A DNA stretch of 64,000 nucleotides from an uncultured SAR86 cluster bacterium (GCA_902535365.1 CACATF010000003.1:1-64000), one strand, 5' to 3'. Shown: positions 20,082 to 31,460, counted from the first letter of the stretch. Program-made: numbers and translations. Notes: generated by a model from the sequence alone, not told the origin.

Positions 20082-21365
20082 ATGTACACACTCATTGGAG
20101 CAATAACACTTTTTCTTATTCTTGTAACATTCCATGAATATGGGCACTACTCAGTAGCAAGATTTTTCAATATAAAGATCCAGAAGTTTAGTATTGGTTT
20201 TGGTAATGATCTCATTAAATGGAAAAATAAAGATGGTGTTCGATTTTCAATATCTGCAATACCTTTGGGAGGCTATGTTGCTTTTGATGATCCTCATGAT
20301 GTTGACAACTATGAGAAACTCACTGAAGAAGAAAAAAGCAGAGTTTTAGCTAATCGTCCAGCAATTGAAAGAATGTTGGTTACATTAGCTGGCCCAATAT
20401 ATAACTTCATTCTTGCCTTTGTTGTTTTTGCCTTCGTTGGTTTATTCATACCCAAACAATCGGATCTAGTCTCAGCCACAGTTGAGGAATATGGCAATTC
20501 AAAAATATTCAAAGTGTTAGCGGTTAATGATGAGACCGTCGCTAGTGCACAGGATTTTGAAATGAAGCTTCTTAATCTTTCCGGAATGACAGGAACTATT
20601 GAGATCAATCTTCTAGACTATCAAACACAAGAGCAAACAAGCGTTACTAAAGATGTTGTTAATCTAGCATTTGATCAAGAGAACGCACCATCATCCTTAT
20701 TTGCTATTACACCTTATAGAGATTTTGAGCCAATTATTGGAGACATTGAATCTAGCAGTATTGCAGATTTAGCAGGCTTAAAACAAGGTGACAAGATATT
20801 ACAAATTAACTCAATGGAAATTCAATCATTGCTTCATGCAAACACCATGCTAAATCAGTATGGAAGGCAAATTGAGTTAGTTGTTCAAAGAACAGATTCA
20901 AATGTAAGAATAAATTTACCAGCAAAGACTGAGGGAATAGCATATGGCATTAGACTTGCTCCTGAAAGTAACGATTTTGCATCTTCTATAAAGTATGGAG
21001 CAGATCAAACTATTTTCTGGATAACCAATACTTTTAACATTTTATTTAAAATGGTTTCAGGTTCTATGGGGCTTGAATCCTTAAGTGGTCCTGTTGGCAT
21101 TGCTAAAGTTGCTGGAGATTCTCTAAGCAGTGGTTTTATTCCTTTTTTGCTTTTATTAGCAATTTTAAGCATAAGTTTGGGTGCTTTTAACCTTTTACCG
21201 CTACCAATGCTTGACGGTGGGCAATTTTTGTTTATCGTAGTTGAAACGATAAAAGGTTCTGCAATAAATTTGAAACTTAAAGTGGCATTATTCAATCTAA
21301 GTTATTTGTTTATTATGGCTTTATTTATATTTGTAATTTTTAATGATTTAGCGAGAGTATTTTGA
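20082..21365 (+). CDS. rseP: Site-2 membrane protease RseP
   Basis: HEYGH motif, PDZ-like regions, LLPLPMLDGGQFLF; between dxr and bamA. Confidence 0.94.
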   Translation: MYTLIGAITLFLILVTFHEYGHYSVARFFNIKIQKFSIGFGNDLIKWKNKDGVRFSISAIPLGGYVAFDDPHDVDNYEKLTEEEKSRVLANRPAIERMLVTLAGPIYNFILAFVVFAFVGLFIPKQSDLVSATVEEYGNSKIFKVLAVNDETVASAQDFEMKLLNLSGMTGTIEINLLDYQTQEQTSVTKDVVNLAFDQENAPSSLFAITPYRDFEPIIGDIESSSIADLAGLKQGDKILQINSMEIQSLLHANTMLNQYGRQIELVVQRTDSNVRINLPAKTEGIAYGIRLAPESNDFASSIKYGADQTIFWITNTFNILFKMVSGSMGLESLSGPVGIAKVAGDSLSSGFIPFLLLLAILSISLGAFNLLPLPMLDGGQFLFIVVETIKGSAINLKLKVALFNLSYLFIMALFIFVIFNDLARVF

Positions 21366-23764
21366 AAAAGTTTTTATTATCAGCTGTCTTATTCTTCGCT
21401 TTATTTGCTAGATCAGAGATCTTAGTTGATGACATAAGGATTGAAGGCTTGCAGAGAGTCTCCCTAGGTAGTGTTTTAGATACAGTCCCAGTCACAATTG
21501 GTGATCGAATAGATGAAACTGATTACAAAAGAATAATAAGAACACTTTTTTCCACTGGCCAATTTGACGATATCCAATTGAGATCAGAAGGAAATATTCT
21601 CTACATAAAAGTTCTGGAAAGGCCTACTATCTCATCAATCAAGATCGATGGAAACTCAGCGATACCAACTGAAGATCTTTTGGGTGCTCTTGGTTCAGAA
21701 GGAATATCAGAAGGATCTGTCCTTAAGAGAGCAACACTTGATTTAATTACTCGAGGATTGCAGGCACAATACTCTACGCAAGGTCGTTACGGTGCAAGTG
21801 TAGAAGTAAACCAAAAAGACCGACCAAGAAATAGAGTTGAAGTAAGCATTGACATTGATGAGGGCACATCAACAGCAATCTCATCCATTGAGATCATAGG
21901 AAATACTGTTTATGAAGATTCAGACTTAAAACGTATTTTTGAGTTGTCAGAAGGATCAATTTTATCTGTATTTACAAATGACAATAAATATACAAAAGAA
22001 AAACTTCAAACAGACCTTGAGAACCTCGAATCCTTCTATAAAGATAGAGGGTATCTCCAATTCGCAATTGACTCATCACAAGTTTCCATAAGCGAAGATC
22101 TTGAAGAGCTTTTTATTACCTTAGTGGTTAATGAGGGTGATAGATATACATTGAGTGAGGTTAGCATCTCTGGTGAGCTGCCTTTTGAAAAAGCTTTTTT
22201 TGAAGATTTTATTAATATTCCTGAAGACTCATTCTATTCAGAGTCATTGATTACCCAATATGAGGACTTCTTTGCCAATATTCTTGGAAACGAGGGGTAT
22301 ACATTTGCTGAAGTTGAGGGAGTTCCAACCATTAATGAAGATAACAAATCTGCCGATATTACCTTTGTGTTTAATCCTGGCAGAAAAAACTATACAAGAA
22401 GAATTATTTTCCAAGGTAACGACTTCACAACAGATGAGGTGTTGAGAAGAGAGATGAGACAATTTGAAGGAGCTCCAGCTTCCAATCAAATGATAGAGCA
22501 ATCAAAGCTATTACTAGAAAGAACAGGCTTCTTTAAATCTGTTAACGTGGAGACAGTACCTGTAGCAGGAGAAGAAGATCAGGTTGATGTTATTTTTGAT
22601 GTAGAGGAACAAAACTACGGAAATATAGTGGGAGGTTTTGGTTACTCACAGTTTGGTTTCTCATTTAATTTTAATGTTCAACAGCAAAACTTCCTAGGAA
22701 GTGGAAATACAGTCGGTATTGGAACGCAAATAAGTGATTACTCAAAAAATATCTTTCTTCAATATGAAAATCCTTACTACACAATTGATGGGGCAAGCAG
22801 AGGCTACACAATTAATTTTAGAGAATTTGATTATTCATCATTCGGTATCACTGATTACAATACTTCAAGTTATAGTGCCGCAGTAACCTTTGGTTTTCCA
22901 ATCTCAGAAATACAACGTTTAGGTTTCAATGTTGCGTTTGAACATACAGAATTAAGGTCAAACCAATTGTCCTCACGAGAAATTCTTGATTTCCTTGAAG
23001 CAGAAGGGGATATATTCGATACGTTGAAAGTTCAAGGCTATTGGACAAGAGCAACTTTGAATAGAGGTATATTCCCAACAGACGGTACACTGAACCAAGT
23101 CTCATTCCAAACAACACTTCCTGGTTCAACATTGAATTACTACAGAGTTGATTACAAAAATGAGTTTTACTACCCATTTGATAATGATCTTATATTTAAA
23201 GCTGCATCTAGATTTGGATACACAGGAGTGTATGGTGATTCTGAAATTCCACCATATTTTGAAAACTTCTACGCCGGGGGTCCATATTCAATCAAAGGCT
23301 ATGAGTCTAATAGCTTAGGGCCAAGAATAACGCCGGTGCCTTGTTATGGTTATGATTCAGCTAATGACTTATGTCCTAATCTGCTTGATAACAATTTTGA
23401 TGGTGAGCCCGATGCGCCGTATTACAATGCTTACGCTGGGTATAGCATAAACAGACCGATCGGTGGAAATATTCTGATGGAGACAAGTCTTAATCTAATC
23501 TTCAAGCTTCCATTCATTGAAGATCAGGGACAGTTTAGAACTGCCTTTTTTGTTGATGTCGGTAACGTATTCTCAGATTTTTGTTACCCATATCAAGATC
23601 AATGTTTTGCGCCAGCAGTTGAAGATCTAAGAGGCTCTTATGGTCTTGGTGGAAGTGCTATCACACCATTTGGACCTGTCAGTGTTTATTTTGCTGTTCC
23701 ATTCAATAACGATCCACTAGATAGAACAAAGAGGTTTGAATTTACAGTGGGAAGTAAGTTCTAA
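21362..23764 (+). CDS. bamA: Outer membrane protein assembly factor BamA
   Basis: POTRA repeats, C-terminal barrel ending FEFTVGSKF, GGPYSIKGYESNSLGPR; 800 aa. Confidence 0.96.
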   Translation: MKKFLLSAVLFFALFARSEILVDDIRIEGLQRVSLGSVLDTVPVTIGDRIDETDYKRIIRTLFSTGQFDDIQLRSEGNILYIKVLERPTISSIKIDGNSAIPTEDLLGALGSEGISEGSVLKRATLDLITRGLQAQYSTQGRYGASVEVNQKDRPRNRVEVSIDIDEGTSTAISSIEIIGNTVYEDSDLKRIFELSEGSILSVFTNDNKYTKEKLQTDLENLESFYKDRGYLQFAIDSSQVSISEDLEELFITLVVNEGDRYTLSEVSISGELPFEKAFFEDFINIPEDSFYSESLITQYEDFFANILGNEGYTFAEVEGVPTINEDNKSADITFVFNPGRKNYTRRIIFQGNDFTTDEVLRREMRQFEGAPASNQMIEQSKLLLERTGFFKSVNVETVPVAGEEDQVDVIFDVEEQNYGNIVGGFGYSQFGFSFNFNVQQQNFLGSGNTVGIGTQISDYSKNIFLQYENPYYTIDGASRGYTINFREFDYSSFGITDYNTSSYSAAVTFGFPISEIQRLGFNVAFEHTELRSNQLSSREILDFLEAEGDIFDTLKVQGYWTRATLNRGIFPTDGTLNQVSFQTTLPGSTLNYYRVDYKNEFYYPFDNDLIFKAASRFGYTGVYGDSEIPPYFENFYAGGPYSIKGYESNSLGPRITPVPCYGYDSANDLCPNLLDNNFDGEPDAPYYNAYAGYSINRPIGGNILMETSLNLIFKLPFIEDQGQFRTAFFVDVGNVFSDFCYPYQDQCFAPAVEDLRGSYGLGGSAITPFGPVSVYFAVPFNNDPLDRTKRFEFTVGSKF

Positions 23765-23822
23765 AAAAATCTCGATTCTTAGTTAAAAGTCAGCTAAAAT
23801 ACCCAAACTTAAGGATTTAATT

Positions 23823-24347
23823 ATGAACAAACTAAAACTATTACTAATAACAGGCTTGCTTACAGTCTTTCCTACATCTCTTTTTGCTGATGGCATTAAG
23901 GTATTAAATGCTCAAAGAGCTATGCTAAGCACTCAATATGCACAAGATGAGTTTACAAAACTTGATCAAGATGCAGATTTTATCGCAGATAGAGAAAGAT
24001 TAGAGCTTCTTCAAACAGAAGGACAAGCTTTAGTTGAGAAATTCCAGCAGGATCAAGAAACTCTTTCTGATGAAGAAATTGCAAATATGCAAACAAAGTT
24101 ACAGGACAAGCAGACTGAGATACAGTTCTTAACAAACAAGTTACAAACAAAAGCACAAGAAACACAACAAGCAGTAATTGCAGCTTTATCACCAAGTTTC
24201 CAACAAATTTTAGGTGAGCTAATTCAGGCTCAAGAATTGGAAATGGTAGTTACTCCAGAGGCTTTGTTTTACGCAGATCCTGATTTGGACATAACAGATG
24301 AAGTCACAGCATTACTTGATTTGGCTGCATCTAAGTCCGAAGAGTAA
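23823..24347 (+). CDS. skp: OmpH/Skp family periplasmic chaperone
   Basis: Signal peptide, Gln/Glu-rich coiled coil, between bamA and lpxD; 174 aa. Confidence 0.82.
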   Translation: MNKLKLLLITGLLTVFPTSLFADGIKVLNAQRAMLSTQYAQDEFTKLDQDADFIADRERLELLQTEGQALVEKFQQDQETLSDEEIANMQTKLQDKQTEIQFLTNKLQTKAQETQQAVIAALSPSFQQILGELIQAQELEMVVTPEALFYADPDLDITDEVTALLDLAASKSEE

Positions 24348-24355
24348 TCCTATTA

Positions 24356-25252
24356 ATGGAATCTTTTGCTCTAGAGAAACTAGCAGTTGAACTAAACGGC
24401 ACTCCTCTAGGCGCAAAAGACTCTTTTTTTACCAATCTTCAAGATTCAAGAACTTGCGACGAAAACTCATTGTGTTTCGTCAGAGATGCTAAGTTCCTGG
24501 CAACCTTAAGTCCAAATGCTGGTGCAGTGATTACAACTGAAGCGCTAGCAAACGAAATTACAGCTACAAAAAATTTTATTATTGTTGATAATCCGTACCT
24601 TGCTTATGCAAGGGCTACACAACTATTCTTTGAGAAATATAACGAGAACAATGCAAAGATTGAGCCAAAAATTGGCACAAATGTCACTATTGGAAAAAAC
24701 TCTGTAATTAATGGTAACTGCGTTATTGGCGATAATGTTGTAATTCATGACAATGTATCCATTTACTCATGCACAAACATAGGATCAAATTCAATTATCC
24801 ATTCTGGGACGGTTATTGGCAGTGATGGCTTTGGTTACGCTCCCAAAAAAGAGGGATGGGAAAAAATAGCTCATTTAGGCGGCGTAGTTATTGGCTCTGA
24901 TGTAGAAATAGGTGCAAATTGCGCAATAGATAGAGGGGCCCTCGGAGATACTGTTATCAAAGATGGCGTTAAGTTCGATAACCACATACATATAGCCCAT
25001 AATGTTGAAATCGGTGAAAACACAGCCATCGCAGGACAATCAGGCGTTGCCGGCAGCGTGAAGATTGGAAAAAACTGTCAAATTGCAGGGAAAGTAGGAA
25101 TTGTTGGCTGGCTAGAAATTACTGATAACGTGACAGTAATGGCAGGAACTCTTGTGACAAAATCTTTAAAACAGCCTGGAGTTTATAGTGGAGTCATGCC
25201 TGTTCAAAATCACAAAGATGCACTTAAATTTGCAGCAAAGCTTAAGAGATAA
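24356..25252 (+). CDS. lpxD: UDP-3-O-acylglucosamine N-acyltransferase
   Basis: Hexapeptide repeats, GSDGFGYAPKKEGWEKIAHLGGVVIG, IDRGALGDTVI. Confidence 0.95.
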   Translation: MESFALEKLAVELNGTPLGAKDSFFTNLQDSRTCDENSLCFVRDAKFLATLSPNAGAVITTEALANEITATKNFIIVDNPYLAYARATQLFFEKYNENNAKIEPKIGTNVTIGKNSVINGNCVIGDNVVIHDNVSIYSCTNIGSNSIIHSGTVIGSDGFGYAPKKEGWEKIAHLGGVVIGSDVEIGANCAIDRGALGDTVIKDGVKFDNHIHIAHNVEIGENTAIAGQSGVAGSVKIGKNCQIAGKVGIVGWLEITDNVTVMAGTLVTKSLKQPGVYSGVMPVQNHKDALKFAAKLKR

Positions 25253-25254
25253 CA

Positions 25255-25692
25255 ATGGACTATTCAGACGTAAAAAAATTGCTGCCACATCGTGACCCTT
25301 TTCTTTTCATCGACAAGGTTATAAGTGTTTCAAAAGATGGCATTACTGCTGAAAGGCATGTTTCTCCAGAGGAGCCTTTCTTTAAAGGTCACTTTCCAAA
25401 CTTTCCTATTATGCCTGGAGTCATAATAGTTGAAGCAATGGCACAAAGTTGCGGAATTCTTGGTTCATTTATCATGAATCAAGAGGCAACAAAGCAATCT
25501 GTTTATTTATTATGTGGTGTAGATAAGGTCAGATTTAGAAAACAAATAAAGCCTGGTGACACTCTTATTTTTAAATCAAAAGTAGTAAGCTCTAAGAGAG
25601 GAATTTGGAAATTTGAGTCTGTGGCCTATAAAGATGATGATCTTGTTTGTTCTGCAGAGATATTGTGTGCAGATAGAAGCTTAGATGAGTAA
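25255..25692 (+). CDS. fabZ: 3-hydroxyacyl-ACP dehydratase FabZ
   Basis: LPHRDPFLFIDKV, FFKGHFPNFPIMPGVIIVEAMAQ. Confidence 0.97.
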   Translation: MDYSDVKKLLPHRDPFLFIDKVISVSKDGITAERHVSPEEPFFKGHFPNFPIMPGVIIVEAMAQSCGILGSFIMNQEATKQSVYLLCGVDKVRFRKQIKPGDTLIFKSKVVSSKRGIWKFESVAYKDDDLVCSAEILCADRSLDE

Positions 25693-26461
25693 CATACACC
25701 CAACAGCAATAATACATGAGACAGCGCAACTGCATGAGAGCGTTCAGGTTGGTCCATATTGTGTGATTGGCGAAGATGTAAGCATAGATGAAGGCTGTAT
25801 TCTTAAATCTCATGTTGTTATAGCTGGACCAACAACCATCAAACAAAATAATGAGTTCTTCTCTTTTTGTGTGATCGGTGAAGATACTCCAGATCTAAAA
25901 TTTAAAGGGGAAAAAGCAACACTCGACATCGGTGAAGGCAATACATTTAGAGAGTTCTGCAAAGTGCATAGAGGCACGGCAGCTGATTTGGGATATACCA
26001 AGATTGGTGATGGCAATCTGATTATGCCAGGCGTCATGATTGCGCATGATTGCGTGCTTGGAAATGATAATATCTTAGTTGATAACTCAGCTTTAGCAGG
26101 ACATGTGCAGTTGGGAAACAATGTAACACTTGGCGGCTACACCTTAGTGCATCAGTTTTGCAAACTAGGCTCACATAGTTTTACTGGCATGGGCTCCATC
26201 ATAAGCATGGACGTAGTAGCTTTTACTCGGGTAGCAGGCAATCCAACAAAACAAGCAGGGTTGAATAGCATAGGTTTAGAGCGCAAAGGATTTTCTAAAG
26301 ATGAGCTGTCTAATTTAAAGAAAGCATACAAAATATTTTTTAGAGAGGGCTTAAGAGCAGAAGAGGCAGTAGAAAAAATAAAATCTGAATGTGCGCAAGA
26401 CAAAAATATAGATACTTTCATTAAATCAATCCAGTCCTCCCAACGAGGAGTAATTCGATAA
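25685..26461 (+). CDS. lpxA: UDP-N-acetylglucosamine acyltransferase
   Basis: IHPTAIIHETAQLHESVQVGPYCVIG, IGEDTPDLKFKGE, LAGHVQLGNNVTLGG. Confidence 0.96.
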   Translation: MSNIHPTAIIHETAQLHESVQVGPYCVIGEDVSIDEGCILKSHVVIAGPTTIKQNNEFFSFCVIGEDTPDLKFKGEKATLDIGEGNTFREFCKVHRGTAADLGYTKIGDGNLIMPGVMIAHDCVLGNDNILVDNSALAGHVQLGNNVTLGGYTLVHQFCKLGSHSFTGMGSIISMDVVAFTRVAGNPTKQAGLNSIGLERKGFSKDELSNLKKAYKIFFREGLRAEEAVEKIKSECAQDKNIDTFIKSIQSSQRGVIR

Positions 26462-27541
26462 TTGAAAATTAAAGTTGGCATTGTTTCAGCTGAGCCTTCT
26501 GGTGATCTACTTGGAAGCAAGATTCTTAACACGCTAAATGAACAATTTGATGAAGTTGAAGTTGTCGGCATTGGCGGTGGTGAGCTGCTAAATTGGGGGG
26601 TTGATGCAGAAAGGTCTCTTTTAAAGATAATGGGTCTTGTTGATCCACTGAAAAACTACTCCAAAATTAAAAATTTTCAAAAACAACTAATCAAAAATTT
26701 TACCGATGAAAAAATTGATGTTTTCATTGGAATCGATTCTCCAGATTTTAATATTGGCATTCATCAAGCATTGCAAATGCTAGGCATCAAGACTATCCAT
26801 GTGGTTTGTCCCTCAATTTGGGCATGGAGAGCAGGAAGAGCTAAGAATTTTAAATTCATTGATTACATGTTGTGCTTATTTCCTTTTGAACCAGAGCTGT
26901 GCAGCAACGTTACGAATTCAGCCATGTATGTCGGCCATCCATTATTTGATAAAAAACATGAGTATCAAAGCCAAAACAAAGAAAATATTGTTTGCTTAAT
27001 GCCTGGCAGCAGAGCATCAGAAATCAAGCACAATCTAAGTGTTATGATTGATGCATTTTGTGAGCTTAATCAAAGGGAGAATTTCAAAGCCATCATTCCA
27101 GTTTATGATGCTGACAGCAAAGCTCTGATTGAAAACATCTTGCCTGCTCAGAAAAATATAGATGTTGTGCAAACAAAAAGCTCAGAAGTTCTAAAAAAAG
27201 CAAAAATTGCAGTCATGTGCTCAGGAACAGCAACTTTAGAAGGTCTAATTTCTGAAACTCCAACCACCATTATTTACAAAACAAATTTCCTGAATTATGT
27301 AATCTACAAATCAATGATGACAACTAAATATGTTGGTCTTCCAAACATTATTGCTGGGAAAGAGATTTTTACAGAATTAATTCAACACGATGCAAATGTA
27401 GATAATATTGTTAAAGATATGAAGGCAAACCTTTCAAACAACGATGAGAAAACTCATCAACTAAAACAGATCAACACTTCTCTAGAAGCAACAGACTTTT
27501 CTAGTTTCGCAGTCAAATTATATGAAGATTGCCGGAGTTGA
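26462..27541 (+). CDS. lpxB: Lipid-A-disaccharide synthase
   Basis: VSAEPSGDLLGSKIL, IGIDSPDFNIGIH, PSIWAWRAGRAKN, LMPGSRASEIKHN; TTG start. Confidence 0.95.
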   Translation: MKIKVGIVSAEPSGDLLGSKILNTLNEQFDEVEVVGIGGGELLNWGVDAERSLLKIMGLVDPLKNYSKIKNFQKQLIKNFTDEKIDVFIGIDSPDFNIGIHQALQMLGIKTIHVVCPSIWAWRAGRAKNFKFIDYMLCLFPFEPELCSNVTNSAMYVGHPLFDKKHEYQSQNKENIVCLMPGSRASEIKHNLSVMIDAFCELNQRENFKAIIPVYDADSKALIENILPAQKNIDVVQTKSSEVLKKAKIAVMCSGTATLEGLISETPTTIIYKTNFLNYVIYKSMMTTKYVGLPNIIAGKEIFTELIQHDANVDNIVKDMKANLSNNDEKTHQLKQINTSLEATDFSSFAVKLYEDCRS

Positions 27542-28061
27542 TGAAGTTGGTGTTGGCTGTCTTGCAGGTCCAGTAATTTCATCTGCGATAATATTTAATT
27601 CCAGTGCTCTTGATGTAGTTTTTAAAGACTCAAAAAAAACAACCGCTAAACAAAGAGCGCATTTCGTTAACTATATGAAGCGTAATTGTTTTATTGCTAT
27701 TGGTGTAGCTTCACCTAAAGAAGTAGATGATCTCAATGTTCTAAAAGCTACACATTTAGCTATGAAAAGAGCCATCTACAATCTTCCTTGTCAGCCAGAA
27801 AAAATATTGATTGACGGAATATATGTGCCCGAAGGCTTAGATAATGCAGAGGCAATTGTAAAAGGAGATCAACACTCTCAACAAATTGCTGCTGCTTCTA
27901 TTTATGCCAAGCACTTCAGAGACACATTAATGAGTGCACTATCATTAAAATACCCCCATTATCACCTTGAAAAAAATAAAGGCTATCCAACAAAACAACA
28001 TAAAGAAGCAATAAATCAATTTGGACTATCAAACATTCACCGAAAAAGTTTTAAAATTTAA
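27522..28061 (+). CDS. rnhB: Ribonuclease HII
   Basis: IAGVDEVGVGCLAGPVISSAIIF, DSKKTTAKQR, KGDQHSQQIAAASIYAK. Confidence 0.95.
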   Translation: MKIAGVDEVGVGCLAGPVISSAIIFNSSALDVVFKDSKKTTAKQRAHFVNYMKRNCFIAIGVASPKEVDDLNVLKATHLAMKRAIYNLPCQPEKILIDGIYVPEGLDNAEAIVKGDQHSQQIAAASIYAKHFRDTLMSALSLKYPHYHLEKNKGYPTKQHKEAINQFGLSNIHRKSFKI

Positions 28062-31000
28062 TGATGTCTAAATTTATTCACCTGCAAACCAAATCGCACT
28101 ACAGCATTGTATCTGGATTGCCAAAAACTAACCAAATAATTGATAAAGCAGTGGAATGTGGCATGAATGCAGTGGCTCTAACAGACAAGAACACATTTTT
28201 TGGTCTTGTAAAGTTTTACAACTACGCCATTAATGAGGGCATCAAACCAATATGCGGAGTTGATTTTGATCTTAGAAACAAATTTGGTCGTTCTCATATC
28301 TTACTGTATGCCAAAAACAAAAAAGGTCTTGAGGCGCTCTTCAATTTGAGTACAAAAGCCTTCCTAAATTCTGATCGAGATGGTTATTTTATTGAGGAGA
28401 AAGATATTTTTGACAGTGCACAGGATCTTTTGTGCATTTTGCCGTCGAACAATGCAGAAATGATAAATATAGCTGCCAAAAAAGATCACAATAATTTGCA
28501 AGAAAAGTTTTCACAGTACAAAAATGTCTTTCAAGGAAACTTTTTTATCGGTGCATTAAGTTTTAATGAGCAATATGATCAAACAACACAAACTATTTGT
28601 GAAGAAGCTACTAATGCTGATATTTCTGTTGTTGCTTTGAACGATGTCTGCTTTATTTCACAAGACGATCATTTAGCTCACCAGGCAAAAGTTGCTATCA
28701 ATAATGCAACATTATTAAAAGATGAAATTGACAGTCCAAATATTAGCCAAGAGCAGTATTTTAAAACTTCTGATGAAATGCAATCTATTCATCACAAAAG
28801 CATCCTAGAAAATACCTTAGAAGTAGCAAAACTTTGCAATGTATTTTTGGAGGAAGGACAGTATTATCTGCCAACCTATGAAGTTGATAGTGATAAATCA
28901 CTTTCCGAGCATTTGGAATTTATTGCAAAAGAAAAACTGAACGAGTTGCTTAGTTCAGATGAGTCATTAGACAAGAATCAATACCAAGATAGGCTCGAAA
29001 AAGAGTTAAAAATCATTATTGATAAAGGTTATCCAGGTTACTTCTTGATTGTTATGGATTTTGTTAAATGGGCAAAGGAGCAAGGCATACCGGTTGGACC
29101 AGGCCGAGGTTCAGGTGCGGGCTCGTTGGTTGCTTATGTGCTTTCAATTACAGCATTAGATCCTCTAGTACATGGTTTGCTTTTTGAAAGGTTTTTAAAT
29201 CCTGAAAGAATGTCACTGCCTGATTTTGATATAGATTTCTGCATCGAAGGTCGAGATCTTGTTATTGAATATGTACAAAAAAAATATGGCGAAAACTCTG
29301 TTGCTCAAATTGGAACACTTGGAACAATGGCAGCACGTGGGGTAACACGTGATGTTACTAGAATTTTAGGCAAGCCTTACGGTTTTGGTGACATGATTGC
29401 CAAGATGATACCTCTTACTCCAGGCATTAAACTGCAAGACGCAATCGAAGAATCACCTGAACTGAGACAGCTGCAAGCCGACAATGAGGAAGCTGCTGAA
29501 GTGCTTGAGCTTTCTCTAAAGCTAGAGGGATCAGCAAGAAGTATCGGCAAACATGCAGCAGGAGTTGTTATTGCACCAAATGATATACATGAGTTTACGC
29601 CTCTGCACTTTGATCCTGAAACAAACTCAATGGCCACTCAGCTAGACATGTATGACGTTGAGGAGGTTGGACTTGTTAAATTTGACTTTCTTGGACTAAG
29701 AACCTTAACCGTCATTAATAATGCGGTTAAATCTGTTGAAAAAGTTAAACCGGATTTCAAATTAAAGCAGATCCCTTATGATGATGCCAAAGTCTATAAG
29801 TTGCTCAGTTCTGGAAAAACTAAAGGGATATTCCAGCTTGAGTCTAGCGGGATGATAGATCTTATCAAACGCATGAAACCTGAAAACTTTTCAGATATTA
29901 TCGCGCTTGTTGCTTTGTATAGGCCCGGACCTCTTAACTCTGGCATGGCCGATGATTATATAAATCGAAAAAATGGAAGAGAGAGTATTGCTTACCAGCA
30001 CCCTGATTTAAGAAAAGTCCTAAACGAGACCTATGGTGTCTTTGTCTATCAAGAACAAGTTATGGAAGCCGCTCAGGTGCTTGCTTCATATTCATTAGGA
30101 GATGCTGATAATCTTCGAAGAGCCATGGGTAAAAAGAAAGCTGATGTTATGGAAGCAGAGAAAAGTGTGTTTGTTGAAGGTTGCAAGAATAATTCGATTA
30201 CCGAGAACAAAGCTAACGAGATTTTTGACAATATTGAGAAATTTGCTGGATATGGTTTTAATAAATCGCACTCTGCAGCCTATGCTCTCATTGCGTACCA
30301 AACAGCTTACCTAAAAACACATTTCCCATCGCACTTTATAGCTTCAGTTCTATCTTCCGAACAAGACAAAACAGATAAACTTGAACCTCATGTAAAAGAT
30401 TGTGCATTGATGGGCATCACCATTAAGCAACCCAACATAAATACTTCTTTTCAGACCTTCGTTGTTAATGAAAAGGATGAAGTTGAGTATGGTCTCTCTG
30501 CACTTAAAGACGTTGGTAAGAAATTTATTGAGGATGTATGCGCAGAGCGGGCTAATGGTAATTTTGTTAGCTTGATGGACTTTGCTTCAAGAGTAGATTT
30601 GAGAAAAGGTGGTATCAGAGCATTAAATAGTTTGGCTAAATCAGGTGCATTTGATGATTTATGCTCGCGCGATGAAGCTGTTTCTTCAATTAAGAACTAT
30701 CTCGAAGCTTCTGAGCAAAAATTTAAATCAAAAGAATCAGCTGTCATGGATATGTTTGGCTCAGAACAAGATATTAAGGTTTCTGGTTTTGATCTAAGAA
30801 CTTTCAATGACTCTGAGAAGTTGAAAATGGAGCTTGAATCGTATGGGTTTTATTTCAGCAAGCACCCAATAGCTTTGATGCGCAAAACTTTGTCTTCAAA
30901 ACTTGCCACTATCAATAAGCTGGCCCCATCAAACAATGAAAAATATATCCCTGTATTAATTAATAACAAAAGAGTTGTTAAGAAAGGGATGAGTATGTTT

Positions 31001-31456
31001 GTTTTCCTTGAAGTTTCAGATGAAACAGGAATTATTGATGTATCAGTTCCTCTTGAGGTATTTGATGAAAAGAAACAATTGATTAAAGAGAATGCTTTGG
31101 TAATGCTGAAAGGCACTGTGGTCACAGATGATTATCGCAAAGGCAATTATGAAGAAGTAGGCGTCAAAATTAGAGCTACAGATCTGATGCCTATCGATCA
31201 GGGCAAAAAACTTGTTACCTCCAAGATAATGCTGGATATCCCAAGAGACAAAATTAAAGAATTAGGTAATGGTAAGTTCAAAGAAATAAAGGAACTTAAT
31301 GATCCAGAGGGCGTCGAAGTAGTACTAAACATGAAAGATGATTCTTTGAATATTTCAGCGGAGATAAAAGTTGACACATTTCGGGTTTCACTAGAGGATA
31401 ATACGTTCGAAAAGATTAATGAGATCTTTGGAGAAGAGAATTACACACTAATATAG
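28061..31456 (+). CDS. dnaE: DNA polymerase III subunit alpha
   Basis: FIHLQTKSHYSIVSG PHP domain, PVGPGRGSGAGSLVAYVL, LPDFDIDFC, LYRPGPLNSGM, YQEQVM; 1131 aa. Confidence 0.98.
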   Translation: MMSKFIHLQTKSHYSIVSGLPKTNQIIDKAVECGMNAVALTDKNTFFGLVKFYNYAINEGIKPICGVDFDLRNKFGRSHILLYAKNKKGLEALFNLSTKAFLNSDRDGYFIEEKDIFDSAQDLLCILPSNNAEMINIAAKKDHNNLQEKFSQYKNVFQGNFFIGALSFNEQYDQTTQTICEEATNADISVVALNDVCFISQDDHLAHQAKVAINNATLLKDEIDSPNISQEQYFKTSDEMQSIHHKSILENTLEVAKLCNVFLEEGQYYLPTYEVDSDKSLSEHLEFIAKEKLNELLSSDESLDKNQYQDRLEKELKIIIDKGYPGYFLIVMDFVKWAKEQGIPVGPGRGSGAGSLVAYVLSITALDPLVHGLLFERFLNPERMSLPDFDIDFCIEGRDLVIEYVQKKYGENSVAQIGTLGTMAARGVTRDVTRILGKPYGFGDMIAKMIPLTPGIKLQDAIEESPELRQLQADNEEAAEVLELSLKLEGSARSIGKHAAGVVIAPNDIHEFTPLHFDPETNSMATQLDMYDVEEVGLVKFDFLGLRTLTVINNAVKSVEKVKPDFKLKQIPYDDAKVYKLLSSGKTKGIFQLESSGMIDLIKRMKPENFSDIIALVALYRPGPLNSGMADDYINRKNGRESIAYQHPDLRKVLNETYGVFVYQEQVMEAAQVLASYSLGDADNLRRAMGKKKADVMEAEKSVFVEGCKNNSITENKANEIFDNIEKFAGYGFNKSHSAAYALIAYQTAYLKTHFPSHFIASVLSSEQDKTDKLEPHVKDCALMGITIKQPNINTSFQTFVVNEKDEVEYGLSALKDVGKKFIEDVCAERANGNFVSLMDFASRVDLRKGGIRALNSLAKSGAFDDLCSRDEAVSSIKNYLEASEQKFKSKESAVMDMFGSEQDIKVSGFDLRTFNDSEKLKMELESYGFYFSKHPIALMRKTLSSKLATINKLAPSNNEKYIPVLINNKRVVKKGMSMFVFLEVSDETGIIDVSVPLEVFDEKKQLIKENALVMLKGTVVTDDYRKGNYEEVGVKIRATDLMPIDQGKKLVTSKIMLDIPRDKIKELGNGKFKEIKELNDPEGVEVVLNMKDDSLNISAEIKVDTFRVSLEDNTFEKINEIFGEENYTLI

Positions 31457-31460
31457 AGCA